Shown: positions 27,258-36,360, counted from the first letter of the stretch. The stretch is DNA of 64,000 nt from Rufibacter tibetensis (GCF_001310085.1 NZ_CP012643.1:2449001-2513000), one strand, 5' to 3'. Notes: generated by a model from the sequence alone, not told the origin. A program made the numbers and translations.

Positions 27258-28871
27258 ATGAAGAAAAGGATTTTACTGGCACTGGTGGGGGCACTGTTCC
27301 TGTATGGACTGGTGAAGATCTTTTTCCCCGGCAAAGCTACAGACCAGAGTACTTCTTCGCCTACCTTCATTGGTGACTCCAGCCTTTTGAAAGATCCGCA
27401 AGACAGCGTTTTGGTGAGTGCCGGCAGCCATTATCAGATTAGCAAGTTGGGCGAGTTCTTCCTGGGCGGGCATTACCGTGACGTGTGGGCCGTACCCGTG
27501 AAAGCCAAAGTCTTTGACATGGACAAAGCACAGGGCGGGCTATCTATTGAGAAACTTGGCGGCGGCATGCAAACCACCAGCCTTACCCTTGTTGACTCTT
27601 CTGGCCGCCGTTTTGCCTTGCGGTCTTTAGACAAAGACCCTATAAGCGTGTTGCCTCCCTTCTGGCGTAAAACTTTCGTGGGCTCCTTTGTGCGGGATCA
27701 GATTTCAGCTACCAATCCGTATGCGGCTCTGGTGGTAGCTCCCCTGGCCGAAGCTGCCGGTGTCTTTCATCCCTCCCCTGAGTTGGTGTTTGTCTTGCCG
27801 GCAGACCAAGACTTTAAGGAATACTCTAATCTTTTCGGGAGCAAGCTTTTCCTGATGGAGGAGAAATTCACCACCAAGACTTCCTTAACCAAGAAATTTG
27901 GGGCTGCCACTGATCTGGTTTCTTCTGAAGAAATGCTGAAGCGCCGCTTTCAGTCTAGCCGCCACCGCATAGACCAATGGGCCTTCGCGAGGGCGCGTCT
28001 GCTGGACCTTCTGATCAGTGATTGGGACCGTCATGAAGGGCAATGGGATTGGGCCGTGTACGCGCAGGAAAATGAGTATTGGTACAAACCGGTTCCCAAA
28101 GACCGGGACCAGGCGCTCTGCCTTTATGATGACGGACTCATCCCTTGGTTGGCTACCCGTAAATTCGCGGCCCGAAAATTTGAGTCCTTTCACCCTTCGT
28201 TTAAAGATGTGTTCGGGTTGACCATTAATGCCGCTTTCCTGGATGCCCGGGCTTTGTCTGAGGTGTCTTTGGTAGACTTTAGGCGTTTTGCGCGTGAGAT
28301 GCAATTTGATTTGTCTGACTCAGTGTTGCGAGCGGCTGTAAAGCGAATGCCTCCGCCGGTGTATAAATTAATAGGAGAAGAAACATTTCAGAAGTTAAGG
28401 AGCCGCCGACGCTTGCTGGTGCAGACCGCAGAAGATTATTATAAAATACTAGCCAAGGAAGTTGCCGTAGTGGGTTCAGATGAACCAGAACGGTTTGTGG
28501 TGCAGCGGCTCTCGCAAGGCAGGACAGTGGTAGAAGTCTACAAGCTTAAGAAGGGAAACGTCAATGGAGAAAAGGTGTACAGCCGCACTTTCTTTGCAGT
28601 GGAAACCGAAAACATAAACCTGTACGGCTTAAAAGGTGACGATATCTTTGAAGTAAGGGGCACTGCCTCTAAAGGGAGCTTTGTGCGCATTTATGGGGGA
28701 GTAGGCAAAGACCAGGTAAGTGATAAGTCCTCTTTGGAAGGTTGGCGAAAGAAAACGGTGGTCATAGACGATGCCCAGGGTGTGCAGGTGCAAGCCGGGT
28801 CAGGCACTGAAACCAAGCTTTCTGAAACAATCCAGCAAGTGCCTTCTTTTGTACGGGTACGACAGCGTTAG
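27258..28871 (+). CDS. Membrane-anchored kinase-like domain protein, paralogue of the 21-24 kb fusion
   Basis: 537 residues. An N-terminal hydrophobic helix (about 4-24) anchors or exports it. The rest aligns by eye with residues 385-810 of the protein at 21195-24755: GGGMQTTSLTLVDSSG (101-116), LRSLDK (121-126), an EEKF hinge-like segment (201-204), DWDRHEGQWDW (255-265) and KPVPKDRDQA (277-286). It has neither phosphoesterase nor barrel. The DRHxxQ and DRDQA pair resembles the catalytic loop and metal-binding motif of HipA/PI3K/Fam20-like kinases, but this is inference. Its 3' end overlaps the convergent FrnE-like reading frame by 72 bp. Confidence 0.7.
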   Translation: MKKRILLALVGALFLYGLVKIFFPGKATDQSTSSPTFIGDSSLLKDPQDSVLVSAGSHYQISKLGEFFLGGHYRDVWAVPVKAKVFDMDKAQGGLSIEKLGGGMQTTSLTLVDSSGRRFALRSLDKDPISVLPPFWRKTFVGSFVRDQISATNPYAALVVAPLAEAAGVFHPSPELVFVLPADQDFKEYSNLFGSKLFLMEEKFTTKTSLTKKFGAATDLVSSEEMLKRRFQSSRHRIDQWAFARARLLDLLISDWDRHEGQWDWAVYAQENEYWYKPVPKDRDQALCLYDDGLIPWLATRKFAARKFESFHPSFKDVFGLTINAAFLDARALSEVSLVDFRRFAREMQFDLSDSVLRAAVKRMPPPVYKLIGEETFQKLRSRRRLLVQTAEDYYKILAKEVAVVGSDEPERFVVQRLSQGRTVVEVYKLKKGNVNGEKVYSRTFFAVETENINLYGLKGDDIFEVRGTASKGSFVRIYGGVGKDQVSDKSSLEGWRKKTVVIDDAQGVQVQAGSGTETKLSETIQQVPSFVRVRQR

Positions 28872-29525
28872 AAAGTGCTTTTCTGTTTCTGTGGTATTTT
28901 CCTGTAAATACCCTTTAAACGTACTATAGGCTTCTTCTAGTGTTTTTAGGACCCGTACCAAATCTTCAGCGCGTAGCATGCCCCTAATGGTATGTTCTCC
29001 TATCACCATAGTAGGGACAGCCGTTATTTTCTTTTCTTCAAACGCATGCTTAAGCGCAGCTTCATGTGCTGTTTTGTACTTCCGTGACACGAGTGCTTCT
29101 CTAAAAGCGTCTGCCTCTAGGCCCACCTCTGTTGCCAACTTTGTTAACACTTCCACGTCTCCAATGTCCTGGCTTTCCTGAAAGAAGGCAGTAAACATGC
29201 GGTGCGTATAGGCATTCCCTTTACCCTGTTCTTTCGCGAACTGATAGCCTTCAAAAGCCAGATGCGTGTACGGCTGAGGGGAGACGGTAGGCAATTGAAT
29301 TTTCACACCCATCTGTTCGGCTATGGGGTACACTGACTGCTGCCAGGTGGTTTGAAGGTAACTCTCTTCTGGCCTGAGGGTGGGGGTGGGTTCAGGTCTT
29401 AACTCAAAGGGCATCTACTCCACCTCTATCTCTTTCCCTAATATCCTCTGGGCTTTTAATATCTCTTCTTCTGCCAGAAAGCAGTAGGGGCACACGTAAT
29501 CTGAATAGACAGTTATAGTAGGCAT
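28800..29525 (-). pseudogene. FrnE/DsbA-family oxidoreductase broken by an in-frame TAG
   Basis: The frame from the ATG at 29525 reads MPTITVYSDYVCPYCFLAEE, with the CPYC active site, through 36 codons to GKEIEVE, then a TAG at 29415-29417. It continues in the same frame as MPFELRPEPTPTLRPEES and on for 203 more residues. FrnE proteins usually have an aromatic residue, often Trp, at the stop position, so a TGG-to-TAG change is likely. The downstream part alone (from 29414) lacks the active site. The C-terminal 40 residues are unlike the family and overlap the convergent gene. It may be a recent pseudogene or a sequence error. Confidence 0.8.
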
Positions 29526-29724
29526 ACTTCAGGTGTTTATTTTTCTTTTACTCTCCCTAATACCTGAAAGATGCTCATTAACCAGAAAACATTTTAGGCC
29601 TAACTATCTTAGGGCTTCAATTTTCATTGGACTTGAAAAAAATTAAAGATGATTTGGGGCTAGTGACAATATAAGAATGAGGTTTAGGCAAGCGTTAAAA
29701 ATTGAATATTGGCTGGAAATGAAG

Positions 29725-29752
29725 AAAACTGAGTAATATATTACTCAGTTTT
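29725..29752. promoter_or_regulatory. 28-bp perfect palindrome upstream of odhA
   Basis: AAAACTGAGTAATA and its exact reverse complement abut with no spacer. It could be an operator or an AT-rich terminator hairpin. It lies about 10 bp before the putative -33 box. Confidence 0.5.
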
Positions 29753-29760
29753 GATAAAGG

Positions 29761-29791
29761 TTTGTCTCTTATCTATTTATCTATAATTTCG
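29761..29791 (+). promoter_or_regulatory. Putative promoter of odhA
   Basis: TTTG at 29761-29764, 19 bp, then TAATTTCG at 29784-29791: the Bacteroidota -33 and -7 boxes with one mismatch in the latter. Confidence 0.35.
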
Positions 29792-29971
29792 CCAAAAGCT
29801 AAATTTTTATCGTATTCCCTACATGACTTTGATGAAAGTAAGCAGTTATTCTAAAGAGCCACTACTAATTTGATAATGGGAATTGAATATTTGCTTATGC
29901 GAATTTCAGGGTATAAGTATTGGATATGATTTCATAATTTGCAGATCAATAGGTAAGTACTAGTAATTTTT

Positions 29972-32734
29972 ATGGATAGATACTCATATATAGCCAACGC
30001 GCACGGAGCCTATATTGATGAACTGTACAAGCAGTATCAACAAGACCCCGCCTCAGTGGACTTTGGCTGGCAGAAATTTTTTGAAGGATTTGATTTTTCT
30101 CAAACATATCCAAATGGAAATGGTCAAGCAGCAACTACTGCCGCGCCAACCACAGGTGCAGCCGCTGGTAACGTACCTGCAGGTGAAATAGAGAAAGAAA
30201 TCCAGGTGCGTAATTTAATTTACGCTTACCGTTCACGTGGTCACTTGCGCTCTAACACGAACCCGGTTCGTCCGCGCAAAGACCGGAAAGCCTTGTTAGA
30301 CCTGAAGGACTTCGGTCTGTCTGAGGCTGATTTAGATACTAAATTCCAGAGCGGATCTGAGCTGGGCTTAGGTGCCGCTACGTTGCGTGATATTCTGGCT
30401 ACCCTTAAGAAAGTATTTGAAGGAACCATCGGTTTCGAGTTCATGTACATCCGGGACCCAGAGGTTTTAGCTTGGTTTAAAGAAAAAGCTGAGAAAGAGT
30501 CAGTTGCTTTCAACCCTTCGGTAGAATATAAAAAACGCATCCTGTCTAAGTTGAATGAGGCAGTGGTGTTTGAAAACTTCCTGCACACCAAATTCTTAGG
30601 TCAGAAGCGTTTCTCTCTGGAAGGTGGCGAAACCACTATTCCGGCGTTAGATGCCATCATAGACAAAGGCTCTGAACTGGGCGTGGAGGAAGTGGTAATT
30701 GGGATGGCGCACCGCGGCCGTTTGAACGTGCTGGCTAATATCATGGGCAAAACCTATGAGCAGATCTTCTCTGAATTTGAGGGAACTGCCGTGCCGGATT
30801 TAACCATGGGTGATGGTGACGTGAAATACCACATGGGCTTCTCCAGCGAAGTAAACACCCCGTCTGGCGGAAAAGTGAACTTGAAGCTGGCGCCTAACCC
30901 TTCGCACTTAGAAGCGGTGAACCCAGTGGTAGAAGGTTTCGTGCGTGCCAAGCTGGACTCCATGTATGGCCGTGACACCAACAAGATTCTTCCTATCCTC
31001 ATCCACGGCGATGCGGCTGTGGCCGGACAAGGTATTGGTTACGAGGTAACCCAGATGGCAAAGTTGGAAGGTTACAGCACTGGTGGTACCATCCACTTCG
31101 TGATCAACAACCAGGTTGGTTTCACTACTGACTTTGAAGACGCCCGTTCTTCTATCTACAGCACTGACCTAGCCAAGATCATTGACGCTCCGGTATTACA
31201 CGTAAACGGGGACGATCCGGAAGCGGTGGTGTTTGCCGTACGTTTAGCAACTGAGTACCGTCAGCGTTTCCACAATGATATCTTTATTGACATGGTGTGC
31301 TACCGCCGCCATGGTCACAATGAGGCAGATGAGCCTAAATTCACGCAGCCACAGTTGTACAACCTTATCTCTAAGCATGACAACCCAAGAGAGGTATACA
31401 ACAAGGATTTGATCCGTCGTGGTGAGCTGGACGCGAAAGTAGCTGAAGAGATGGACAAAGAGTTCCGTCAGATGCTGCAGGACCGTCTGGACATGGTGAA
31501 GCAAAAGCCATTGCCTTACAACTACCAGGTGCTGGAGAAAGAATGGCAAGAGCTTCGTCGTTCTAAACCAGAAGACTTCAACCAATCACCAGAAACTGGT
31601 ATCTCTGCCGAGGCGATTGAGAAAGTAGGCAAGGCGTTGACTACGTTGCCTGAAAACTTCAAGCCACTGAAGCAAATTGAGAAACTGACCAAAGAGCGCC
31701 AGGACATGTTCTTCGGAAGCCGTTCTTTGAACTGGGCATCGGCTGAATTGTTGGCCTATGGGTCACTTTTATTAGAGAATAAGATTGTGCGTATGAGTGG
31801 GCAGGACGTGCAGCGGGGTACTTTCTCGCACCGTCATGCGGTGTTGCATGATGCTAATACCAGCGCTGCTTACACTAACCTGAACCACATTCAGGAAGGT
31901 CAGCAGAAACTGCAGATCTATAACTCTTTATTATCTGAGTATGGCGTACTGGGCTTTGAGTTCGGGTATGCCATGGCGAACCCGAATGCCTTGGTGCTTT
32001 GGGAAGCGCAGTTCGGTGATTTCGCCAACGGCTCTCAGGTAATGATTGACCAGTTCATCTCATCTACTGAATCTAAGTGGCAGCGGATGAACGGCGTGGT
32101 CATGTTGTTGCCACACGGCTATGAAGGCCAGGGGCCGGAGCACTCTAATGCTCGTCCTGAGCGCTTCCTGCAGTTGGCTGCGGAGTACAACATGTACGTG
32201 ACCCAGTGTACTACACCGGCAAACTTCTTCCACATGCTGCGTCGCCAGTTGGCTACGCCGTTCCGGAAACCTTGTATTCACATGTCGCCTAAGTCTATGC
32301 TGCGTCACCAGAACGTGATGTCGCCGCTGGAGGATTTCATGCAAGGTTCTTTCCAGGAAGTGATTGGCGATACCTTTGCCGAGGCAAAAGCTGTAACCAA
32401 AGTGTTGCTGTGTACTGGTAAAGTGTACTATGACTTGTTAGAGGAACAGCAGAAAACTAACCGCAAAGATGTAGCCATCATCCGGATGGAGCAGCTGCAT
32501 CCGTTCCCGCAAGTACAGTTAGAACGTGAGTTGAGCAAATATCCTAATGCACAAATCTTCTGGGTACAGGAAGAACCGTACAACATGGGTGCCTGGACGT
32601 ACATTCTAAGCGTAATGCGCAAAGGCATTGATGACGTGGTTTCCCGTAAGCCAAGTTCATCGCCTGCTACTGGTTACAACAAAATTCACCAGAAAGAGCA
32701 GCGTGCCGTAGTTGAAAAAGCATTCAGCATCTAA
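29972..32734 (+). CDS. odhA: 2-oxoglutarate dehydrogenase E1 component
   Basis: Thiamine-diphosphate-dependent E1 of the 2-oxoglutarate dehydrogenase complex (also called sucA). It decarboxylates 2-oxoglutarate and transfers succinyl to the lipoyl arms of OdhB. Its 920 residues include the N-terminal tail motif (IDELYKQYQQDP...VDFGWQKFFEGF) that docks to E2, the GMAHRGRLNVLANIMGK motif, and the GDDPEAV segment of the cofactor site. Length is typical. It is first in a cluster with odhB and lpdA. A hairpin in the 86-bp gap to odhB may reduce read-through. Confidence 0.97.
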   Translation: MDRYSYIANAHGAYIDELYKQYQQDPASVDFGWQKFFEGFDFSQTYPNGNGQAATTAAPTTGAAAGNVPAGEIEKEIQVRNLIYAYRSRGHLRSNTNPVRPRKDRKALLDLKDFGLSEADLDTKFQSGSELGLGAATLRDILATLKKVFEGTIGFEFMYIRDPEVLAWFKEKAEKESVAFNPSVEYKKRILSKLNEAVVFENFLHTKFLGQKRFSLEGGETTIPALDAIIDKGSELGVEEVVIGMAHRGRLNVLANIMGKTYEQIFSEFEGTAVPDLTMGDGDVKYHMGFSSEVNTPSGGKVNLKLAPNPSHLEAVNPVVEGFVRAKLDSMYGRDTNKILPILIHGDAAVAGQGIGYEVTQMAKLEGYSTGGTIHFVINNQVGFTTDFEDARSSIYSTDLAKIIDAPVLHVNGDDPEAVVFAVRLATEYRQRFHNDIFIDMVCYRRHGHNEADEPKFTQPQLYNLISKHDNPREVYNKDLIRRGELDAKVAEEMDKEFRQMLQDRLDMVKQKPLPYNYQVLEKEWQELRRSKPEDFNQSPETGISAEAIEKVGKALTTLPENFKPLKQIEKLTKERQDMFFGSRSLNWASAELLAYGSLLLENKIVRMSGQDVQRGTFSHRHAVLHDANTSAAYTNLNHIQEGQQKLQIYNSLLSEYGVLGFEFGYAMANPNALVLWEAQFGDFANGSQVMIDQFISSTESKWQRMNGVVMLLPHGYEGQGPEHSNARPERFLQLAAEYNMYVTQCTTPANFFHMLRRQLATPFRKPCIHMSPKSMLRHQNVMSPLEDFMQGSFQEVIGDTFAEAKAVTKVLLCTGKVYYDLLEEQQKTNRKDVAIIRMEQLHPFPQVQLERELSKYPNAQIFWVQEEPYNMGAWTYILSVMRKGIDDVVSRKPSSSPATGYNKIHQKEQRAVVEKAFSI

Positions 32735-32748
32735 CATAAGACAAAGAG

Positions 32749-32788
32749 CTGCTTAGGGCTTGTTTTACAGAAAACAGGCCCTAAGCAG
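32749..32788. terminator. Hairpin between odhA and odhB (palindrome family copy)
   Basis: 18-bp arms with one wobble pair (CTGCTTAGGGCTTGTTTT / AAAACAGGCCCTAAGCAG) around ACAG. No T run follows, so it may be an attenuator or an RNA processing and stability hairpin. It is the best-formed copy of the intergenic palindrome family. Confidence 0.7.
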
Positions 32789-32820
32789 ACTTATGTATCA
32801 TCTTAAGCCAAAAGAAAAAT

Positions 32821-34452
32821 ATGAGCTTAGAAGTAAAAGTACCGGTGGTTGGGGAATCCATCACAGAAGTAACCATTGCGAAATGGTTGAAACAAGACGG
32901 CGATCAGGTTGCCATGGATGAGGTCATCTGCGAACTGGAATCTGATAAAGCAACGTTTGAGTTACCCGCCGAAGCTGCCGGTATTCTAAGAATCAAAGCC
33001 CAGGAAGGCGATACCCTTGCCATTGGTGAAGTAATCTGTACAATTGATGGTGCTGCCCAGGGAACTTCAGCCCCTCAGCCAACAACCGCTGCCAGCCAGC
33101 ACGGCATTACAGAGGCTAAGTCTGTGACTGATCCGCAGAGCACCGTGGCTGCAGAGCATACCCCAAGCCAAGGCATTCCTAACCAGCCGCAAGGTGGTGG
33201 AGCCGGCCAAACGTTGGATGTGAAAATCCCGACGGTAGGAGAGTCTATCTCTGAGGTAACTATTTCTAAGTGGCTGAAAGCCGATGGTGACCAGGTTTCA
33301 ATGGACGAGGTTCTTTGCGAACTGGAGTCTGACAAAGCTACGTTTGAACTGCCTGCCGAAGCAGCTGGTGTGCTTAGGATTGTAGCCCAGGAAGGCGACA
33401 CCGTAGAAATTGGTGCTACCATCTGCCGTATTGAAGTAGGTGCTGGTTCTGGTGTTTCTACAGCTCCGGCTCCTCAGTTAAATGCTCAGGGTGCGCAACC
33501 AACACAAGCTGCTTCTGCTGCCTCAACAGGTGCTACTACGTATGCCAGCGGTACGCCGTCTCCGGCTGCAGGTAAAATCCTTTCTGAGAGAGGCATCAGC
33601 GCGGGTGATGTAAACGGTACCGGCAGAGATGGACGCATTACCAAAGAAGATGCCCAAAACGCCCAGGCTCGTCCGGCTGCTCCGGCACCGCAGCCAGCTG
33701 CCGCCCCAGCCTCCAAAGAAGCTGCTGCTCCGGCTCCGGCTGCTCCAGGTTCCCGCAACAGCCGTCGTGAGAAAATGACCAGCTTGCGTAAAACCGTAGC
33801 ACGTCGTTTAGTAGCGGTGAAAAATGAAACGGCCATGTTGACTACCTTCAATGAGGTAGACATGAAGCCGATCATGGACATCAGAGCCAAATACAAAGAC
33901 AAGTTCAAAGAAAAGCACGAGGTAGGTTTAGGCTTCATGTCGTTCTTCGTGAAGGCTTGTACAGTGGCTTTGCAAGAGTGGCCTGCGGTTAACGCCCAGA
34001 TTGACGGAACCGAGATCGTGTACAATGATTTCTGCGACGTATCTATTGCGGTGTCAGCTCCTAAAGGTTTGGTGGTGCCGGTGATCCGCAACGCTGAAGG
34101 TTTGAGCTTAGATGGTATTGAGAAAGAAGTAGTGCGTCTTGCCAAGCGTGCCCGCGAGAGTAAGTTGGGTATTGACGAGATGACCGGTGGTACCTTTACC
34201 ATCACCAATGGTGGTGTGTTCGGTTCCATGATGTCAACCCCAATCATCAACGCGCCGCAATCTGCTATTCTGGGTATGCACAACATTGTGAGCCGTCCAG
34301 TGGCTATCAACAACCAGGTGGAGATCAGACCAATGATGTACCTGGCTCTTTCCTATGACCACCGCATCATTGACGGCCGTGAGTCAGTAAGCTTCCTGGT
34401 GCGCGTGAAAGAATTGCTGGAAGATCCAATGAGATTGCTTCTGGGAGTCTAA
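32821..34452 (+). CDS. odhB: 2-oxoglutarate dehydrogenase E2 (dihydrolipoyl succinyltransferase), two lipoyl domains
   Basis: 543-residue E2 core (also called sucB). Residues 1-77 and 131-206 are two near-identical lipoyl domains, each with [17 protein letters not shown]; lipoylated Lys43 and Lys172 are expected. An Ala/Pro-rich linker leads to the E3-binding domain (about 246-282, [20 protein letters not shown]). A second linker leads to the catalytic domain with HRIIDG (514-519). Most OdhB proteins carry one lipoyl domain, so this one is unusual. It lies between odhA and lpdA; the four-helix-bundle gene is inserted just downstream. Confidence 0.97.
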   Translation: MSLEVKVPVVGESITEVTIAKWLKQDGDQVAMDEVICELESDKATFELPAEAAGILRIKAQEGDTLAIGEVICTIDGAAQGTSAPQPTTAASQHGITEAKSVTDPQSTVAAEHTPSQGIPNQPQGGGAGQTLDVKIPTVGESISEVTISKWLKADGDQVSMDEVLCELESDKATFELPAEAAGVLRIVAQEGDTVEIGATICRIEVGAGSGVSTAPAPQLNAQGAQPTQAASAASTGATTYASGTPSPAAGKILSERGISAGDVNGTGRDGRITKEDAQNAQARPAAPAPQPAAAPASKEAAAPAPAAPGSRNSRREKMTSLRKTVARRLVAVKNETAMLTTFNEVDMKPIMDIRAKYKDKFKEKHEVGLGFMSFFVKACTVALQEWPAVNAQIDGTEIVYNDFCDVSIAVSAPKGLVVPVIRNAEGLSLDGIEKEVVRLAKRARESKLGIDEMTGGTFTITNGGVFGSMMSTPIINAPQSAILGMHNIVSRPVAINNQVEIRPMMYLALSYDHRIIDGRESVSFLVRVKELLEDPMRLLLGV

Positions 34453-34463
34453 CAACTCAATTA

Positions 34464-34490
34464 TGAATTAGAAATTAGAAATTAGAAATT
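34464..34490. repeat. Left inverted arm of four-helix cassette: TGAATT plus three AGAAATT
   Basis: Three tandem AGAAATT heptamers that end exactly one base before the GTG start of the next gene. The reverse complement is found at 34852-34882. Confidence 0.85.
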
Positions 34491-34853
34491 GTGGGGGAGG
34501 AGAAAGAGAATATCATTGTTGACAAGAGCTATGCTTTTGCGCTTCGGGTGATTAAACTTTACAAGTACCTGACCCTGGAGCAGAGAGAGTTTGTGCTGGC
34601 GAAGCAGCTTCTTAGGAGTGGTACTTCCATTGGTGCAAATGTAGAGGAAGCCATAGCCGCAAGTTCTAAAGCTGATTTCGTTCATAAATTAAATATTGCC
34701 GCAAAAGAGGCACGGGAAACTTCGTACTGGCTGCGCTTGCTGAAAGACAGCCAGTACATTCCTGAAAATGCGTTTGATTCCATACATGAAGATTGCCTGG
34801 AGATAAGAAAGATCATCAGCAAGATCCTCATAACCATGAAGTCAAACTCATAA
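34491..34853 (+). CDS. Four-helix-bundle protein (S23/IVP-like)
   Basis: 120 residues with a GTG start directly after the left repeat arm. The signature SYAFALRVIKLYKYL, then LAKQLLRSGTSIGANVEEA, KEARETSYWLRLL and the final CLEIRKIISKIL match the four-helix-bundle family first seen as open frames in 23S rRNA intervening sequences (S23/IVP) and related to diversity-generating retroelement Avd proteins. Function of the free-standing members is unknown. It interrupts the odhB-lpdA pair, and inverted heptamer repeats bracket it: the stop codon overlaps the right arm, so gene and repeats move or evolve as one unit. Confidence 0.9.
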   Translation: MGEEKENIIVDKSYAFALRVIKLYKYLTLEQREFVLAKQLLRSGTSIGANVEEAIAASSKADFVHKLNIAAKEARETSYWLRLLKDSQYIPENAFDSIHEDCLEIRKIISKILITMKSNS

Positions 34854-34882
34854 TTTCTAATTTCTAATTTCTAATTAATTCA
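34852..34882. repeat. Right inverted arm of four-helix cassette
   Basis: Three AATTTCT heptamers followed by AATTAATTCA, the reverse complement of the left arm apart from an AATT insertion. It overlaps the stop of the four-helix gene and ends on the A of the lpdA start codon, so it also supplies the lpdA leader. Confidence 0.85.
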
Positions 34883-36285
34883 TGAAATACGATGTAACGG
34901 TAATCGGTTCAGGTCCTGGAGGCTACGTGGCAGCTATCCGTTGTGCGCAGTTGGGTTTGAAAACCGCCATTATTGAGAAATATTCAGTGTTGGGTGGTAC
35001 TTGCCTGAACGTGGGCTGTATTCCATCTAAAGCGTTGCTGGATTCATCTGAGCACTTCCATAATGCCGCGCACACGTTCAAGACGCACGGCATTGAGTTG
35101 GAGAACCTGCGGGTGAACCTGGAGCAGATGATTGCCCGCAAAAGTGACGTGATCAAATCTAACAATGATGGTATTGCTTACCTCATGAAGAAGAACAAGG
35201 TAGACGTGTATAACGGCCTTGGTTCCTTCGTGAACAAAAACACCATCAAGATTACAGGCCAAGATGGCGCTGAGCAGCAGATTGATACGGACAAGGCCAT
35301 CATCGCGACTGGTTCTAAGCCCATCAACCTGCCATTCTTACCAGTTGATAAAAACCGCATCATCACTTCTACTGAGGCCTTGACCTTGAAAGAAGTGCCT
35401 AAGCACATGATTGTGATTGGCGGAGGCGTAATTGGTCTGGAGTTGGGTTCTGTTTACGCCCGTTTAGGCGCGAAAGTAACTGTGGTGGAATACACCGATG
35501 CTATCATCCCTACCATGGACCGTTCCCTTGGGAAAGAACTACAGCGTGTGTTGAAAAAGACACTTGGCTTTGAGTTCTTCTTCGGGCACAAAGTAACAGG
35601 TGCAGAAGTACAGGGTGAAGGCGTAGTCGTAACCGCTGAGTCTCCTAAAGGCCAAACGGTAACGTTTGAAGGCGATTATTGTTTAGTATCTGTAGGTCGT
35701 AAACCATTCACCGAAGGCTTAGGTTTAGAGAACGCAGGAGTGCAGCTCGGTGAGCGCGGCATTATTGCCGTTGATGATCATCTGCAAACTAACGTGCCCG
35801 GCATCTACGCCATTGGCGACGTAGTACGTGGTGCCATGTTGGCCCATAAAGCTGAGGAAGAAGGCGTATTGGTAGCCGAGATCATGGCGGGGCAGAAACC
35901 ACATATCAATTACAACCTGATCCCAGGGGTAGTATACACTTGGCCAGAAGCAGCAGGCGTAGGTTTTACAGAGGAGCAACTGAAAGCAAATGGAGTTGCG
36001 TACAAAGCTGGTTCATTCCCGTTCAAAGCTTCAGGCCGTGCCAAAGCGTCTATGGACACAGATGGTTTCGTGAAGGTATTAGCCGACGCGAAAACAGATG
36101 AAATCCTTGGTGTGCACATGATAGGGCCACGCGCCGCTGACATGATTGCTGAAGCCGTAGTAGCCATGGAGTTCCGGGCTTCCGCGGAGGACATCGCCCG
36201 TATGAGCCATGCCCACCCAACGTATACTGAGGCCATGAAAGAAGCTTGTTTAGCTGCCACAGAGAACAGAGCGATTCATATTTAA
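34882..36285 (+). CDS. lpdA: Dihydrolipoyl dehydrogenase (E3)
   Basis: 467-residue flavoprotein disulfide oxidoreductase that reoxidises dihydrolipoyl groups of OdhB and other lipoyl proteins, giving NADH. The FAD motif GSGPGGYVAAI, redox-active disulfide GGTCLNVGCIPSK (Cys41, Cys46), NAD motif IGGGVIGLELGS, and catalytic HAHPTYTE (His445, Glu450) are all intact. It is third of the odh cluster, separated from odhB by the four-helix cassette, whose right arm forms its leader. A 64-bp palindrome follows the stop. Confidence 0.97.
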   Translation: MKYDVTVIGSGPGGYVAAIRCAQLGLKTAIIEKYSVLGGTCLNVGCIPSKALLDSSEHFHNAAHTFKTHGIELENLRVNLEQMIARKSDVIKSNNDGIAYLMKKNKVDVYNGLGSFVNKNTIKITGQDGAEQQIDTDKAIIATGSKPINLPFLPVDKNRIITSTEALTLKEVPKHMIVIGGGVIGLELGSVYARLGAKVTVVEYTDAIIPTMDRSLGKELQRVLKKTLGFEFFFGHKVTGAEVQGEGVVVTAESPKGQTVTFEGDYCLVSVGRKPFTEGLGLENAGVQLGERGIIAVDDHLQTNVPGIYAIGDVVRGAMLAHKAEEEGVLVAEIMAGQKPHINYNLIPGVVYTWPEAAGVGFTEEQLKANGVAYKAGSFPFKASGRAKASMDTDGFVKVLADAKTDEILGVHMIGPRAADMIAEAVVAMEFRASAEDIARMSHAHPTYTEAMKEACLAATENRAIHI

Positions 36286-36296
36286 CATTTATTCGC

Positions 36297-36360
36297 CAAG
36301 TATTTACAGACAGAAGCCCAGCTATTGTACAATAGCTGGGCTTCTGTCTGTAAATACTTG
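36297..36360. repeat. 64-bp perfect palindrome downstream of lpdA
   Basis: 36297-36328 and 36329-36360 are exact reverse complements with no spacer. The core is CCCAGCTATTGTACAATAGC. It probably works as a transcript-end hairpin, but no T run follows on either side. Confidence 0.9.

Larger units (their letters stand above)
29526..29971. other. 446-bp intergenic region upstream of odhA
   Basis: AT-rich, with no gene seen. It holds a 28-bp palindrome (29725-29752) and a likely promoter for odhA. The 5' UTR would be about 170 nt. Confidence 0.5.

Noticed and set aside
34482-34685. Minus-strand frame opposite the four-helix gene
   Set aside because: It is a shadow of a gene with a clear family signature.
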